Below are positions 6,875 through 6,955 of a stretch of 6,955 nucleotides of DNA, in pieces. Source of the DNA: Gammaproteobacteria bacterium (GTDB taxonomy: Bacteria; Pseudomonadota; Gammaproteobacteria; UBA4575); contig JANQKJ010000238.1 in NCBI GenBank assembly GCA_028281205.1, positions 1-6,955 of the forward strand, read 5' to 3'. The stretch's first letter is position 1; the number at the start of each line of letters is the position of its first letter. The notes beneath the pieces are model-generated. The model saw nothing but the letters and a program-made list of their open reading frames with translations. It had not been told where the DNA came from and ran no database searches. The position numbers and the translations under genes are program-made.

Positions 6875-6879
6875 TGAGC
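6849..6879 (-). terminator. Possible weak rho-independent terminator upstream of pyrG
   Basis: On the minus strand a hairpin can form from TTTACT-ATC-AGTAAA (6874-6860), with two further G-C pairs at the base after a small internal loop. Seven T residues follow immediately (6855-6849). The stem is AT-rich and interrupted, so it would be weak. It could end an upstream transcript on the same strand or act inside a pyrG leader. The 15-bp dyad could instead be a protein-binding site. Confidence 0.3.
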
Positions 6880-6955
6880 ATTTATGAGTGAAATTTTAAT
6901 GCTGTATTGGTAAGCACCCTACTAGTGCTATGACCTCACGATCAATAGCCCTCCT

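Noticed and set aside
6896..6955. Minus-strand frame open from the right edge for 19 codons to a TAA, possibly the C-terminus of an upstream gene such as tilS.
   Set aside because: Too short to distinguish from chance, and the peptide matches no family end that I recognise. It would fit the weak terminator just downstream, but sequence beyond the edge is needed.
1..6955. Search by eye for CRISPR repeats, insertion sequences, tRNA or rRNA genes, attachment sites and defence genes.
   Set aside because: Nothing found. Gene packing leaves only 218 bp of non-coding sequence at the right edge and gaps of 73 nt or less elsewhere, so there is little room for an unseen system.

Overview
The window is a tightly packed, one-directional block of housekeeping genes, all on the minus strand. 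Transcription runs from high to low coordinates. The order is pyrG, kdsA, eno, ftsB, ispD, ispF, then the N-terminal two thirds of a YoaA-type helicase gene that runs off the left edge. The series pyrG-kdsA-eno-ftsB-ispD-ispF is a classic gammaproteobacterial arrangement. KDO synthesis (kdsA) and FtsB confirm a Gram-negative cell with lipopolysaccharide. Base composition looks moderately AT-rich. The genus cannot be named from this sequence. The KdsA is the metal-dependent (Aquifex-like) type, not the E. coli type.

Layout, read in the direction of transcription. 6955-6738 is non-coding as far as can be seen. It holds a possible weak terminator or promoter around 6846-6892 and a long inverted repeat (6779-6838) in the likely pyrG leader. 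pyrG (6737-5043) overlaps kdsA (5046-4204) by 4 nt. A 73-nt gap follows, the largest inside the cluster, containing a 13-bp tandem duplication that places two Shine-Dalgarno-like AAGGA cores in front of eno (4130-2850). After 20 nt comes ftsB (2829-2536), which overlaps ispD (2539-1838) by 4 nt. ispF (1825-1358) follows after 12 nt. yoaA probably starts at a TTG at 1329 and is cut by the window edge at position 1.

The genes serve unrelated essential processes: CTP synthesis, the KDO core of lipid A, glycolysis, septation, and two steps of the MEP isoprenoid pathway. A DNA-repair helicase of the XPD/DinG family is appended. They are probably co-transcribed, with translational coupling at the two ATGA overlaps. 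eno may have an additional internal signal. All six complete genes look intact, with their key catalytic residues present. I see no mobile elements, tRNA or rRNA genes, CRISPR arrays, or credible plus-strand genes. I did not find a new system here; the points worth a second look are regulatory or concern enzyme subclass.
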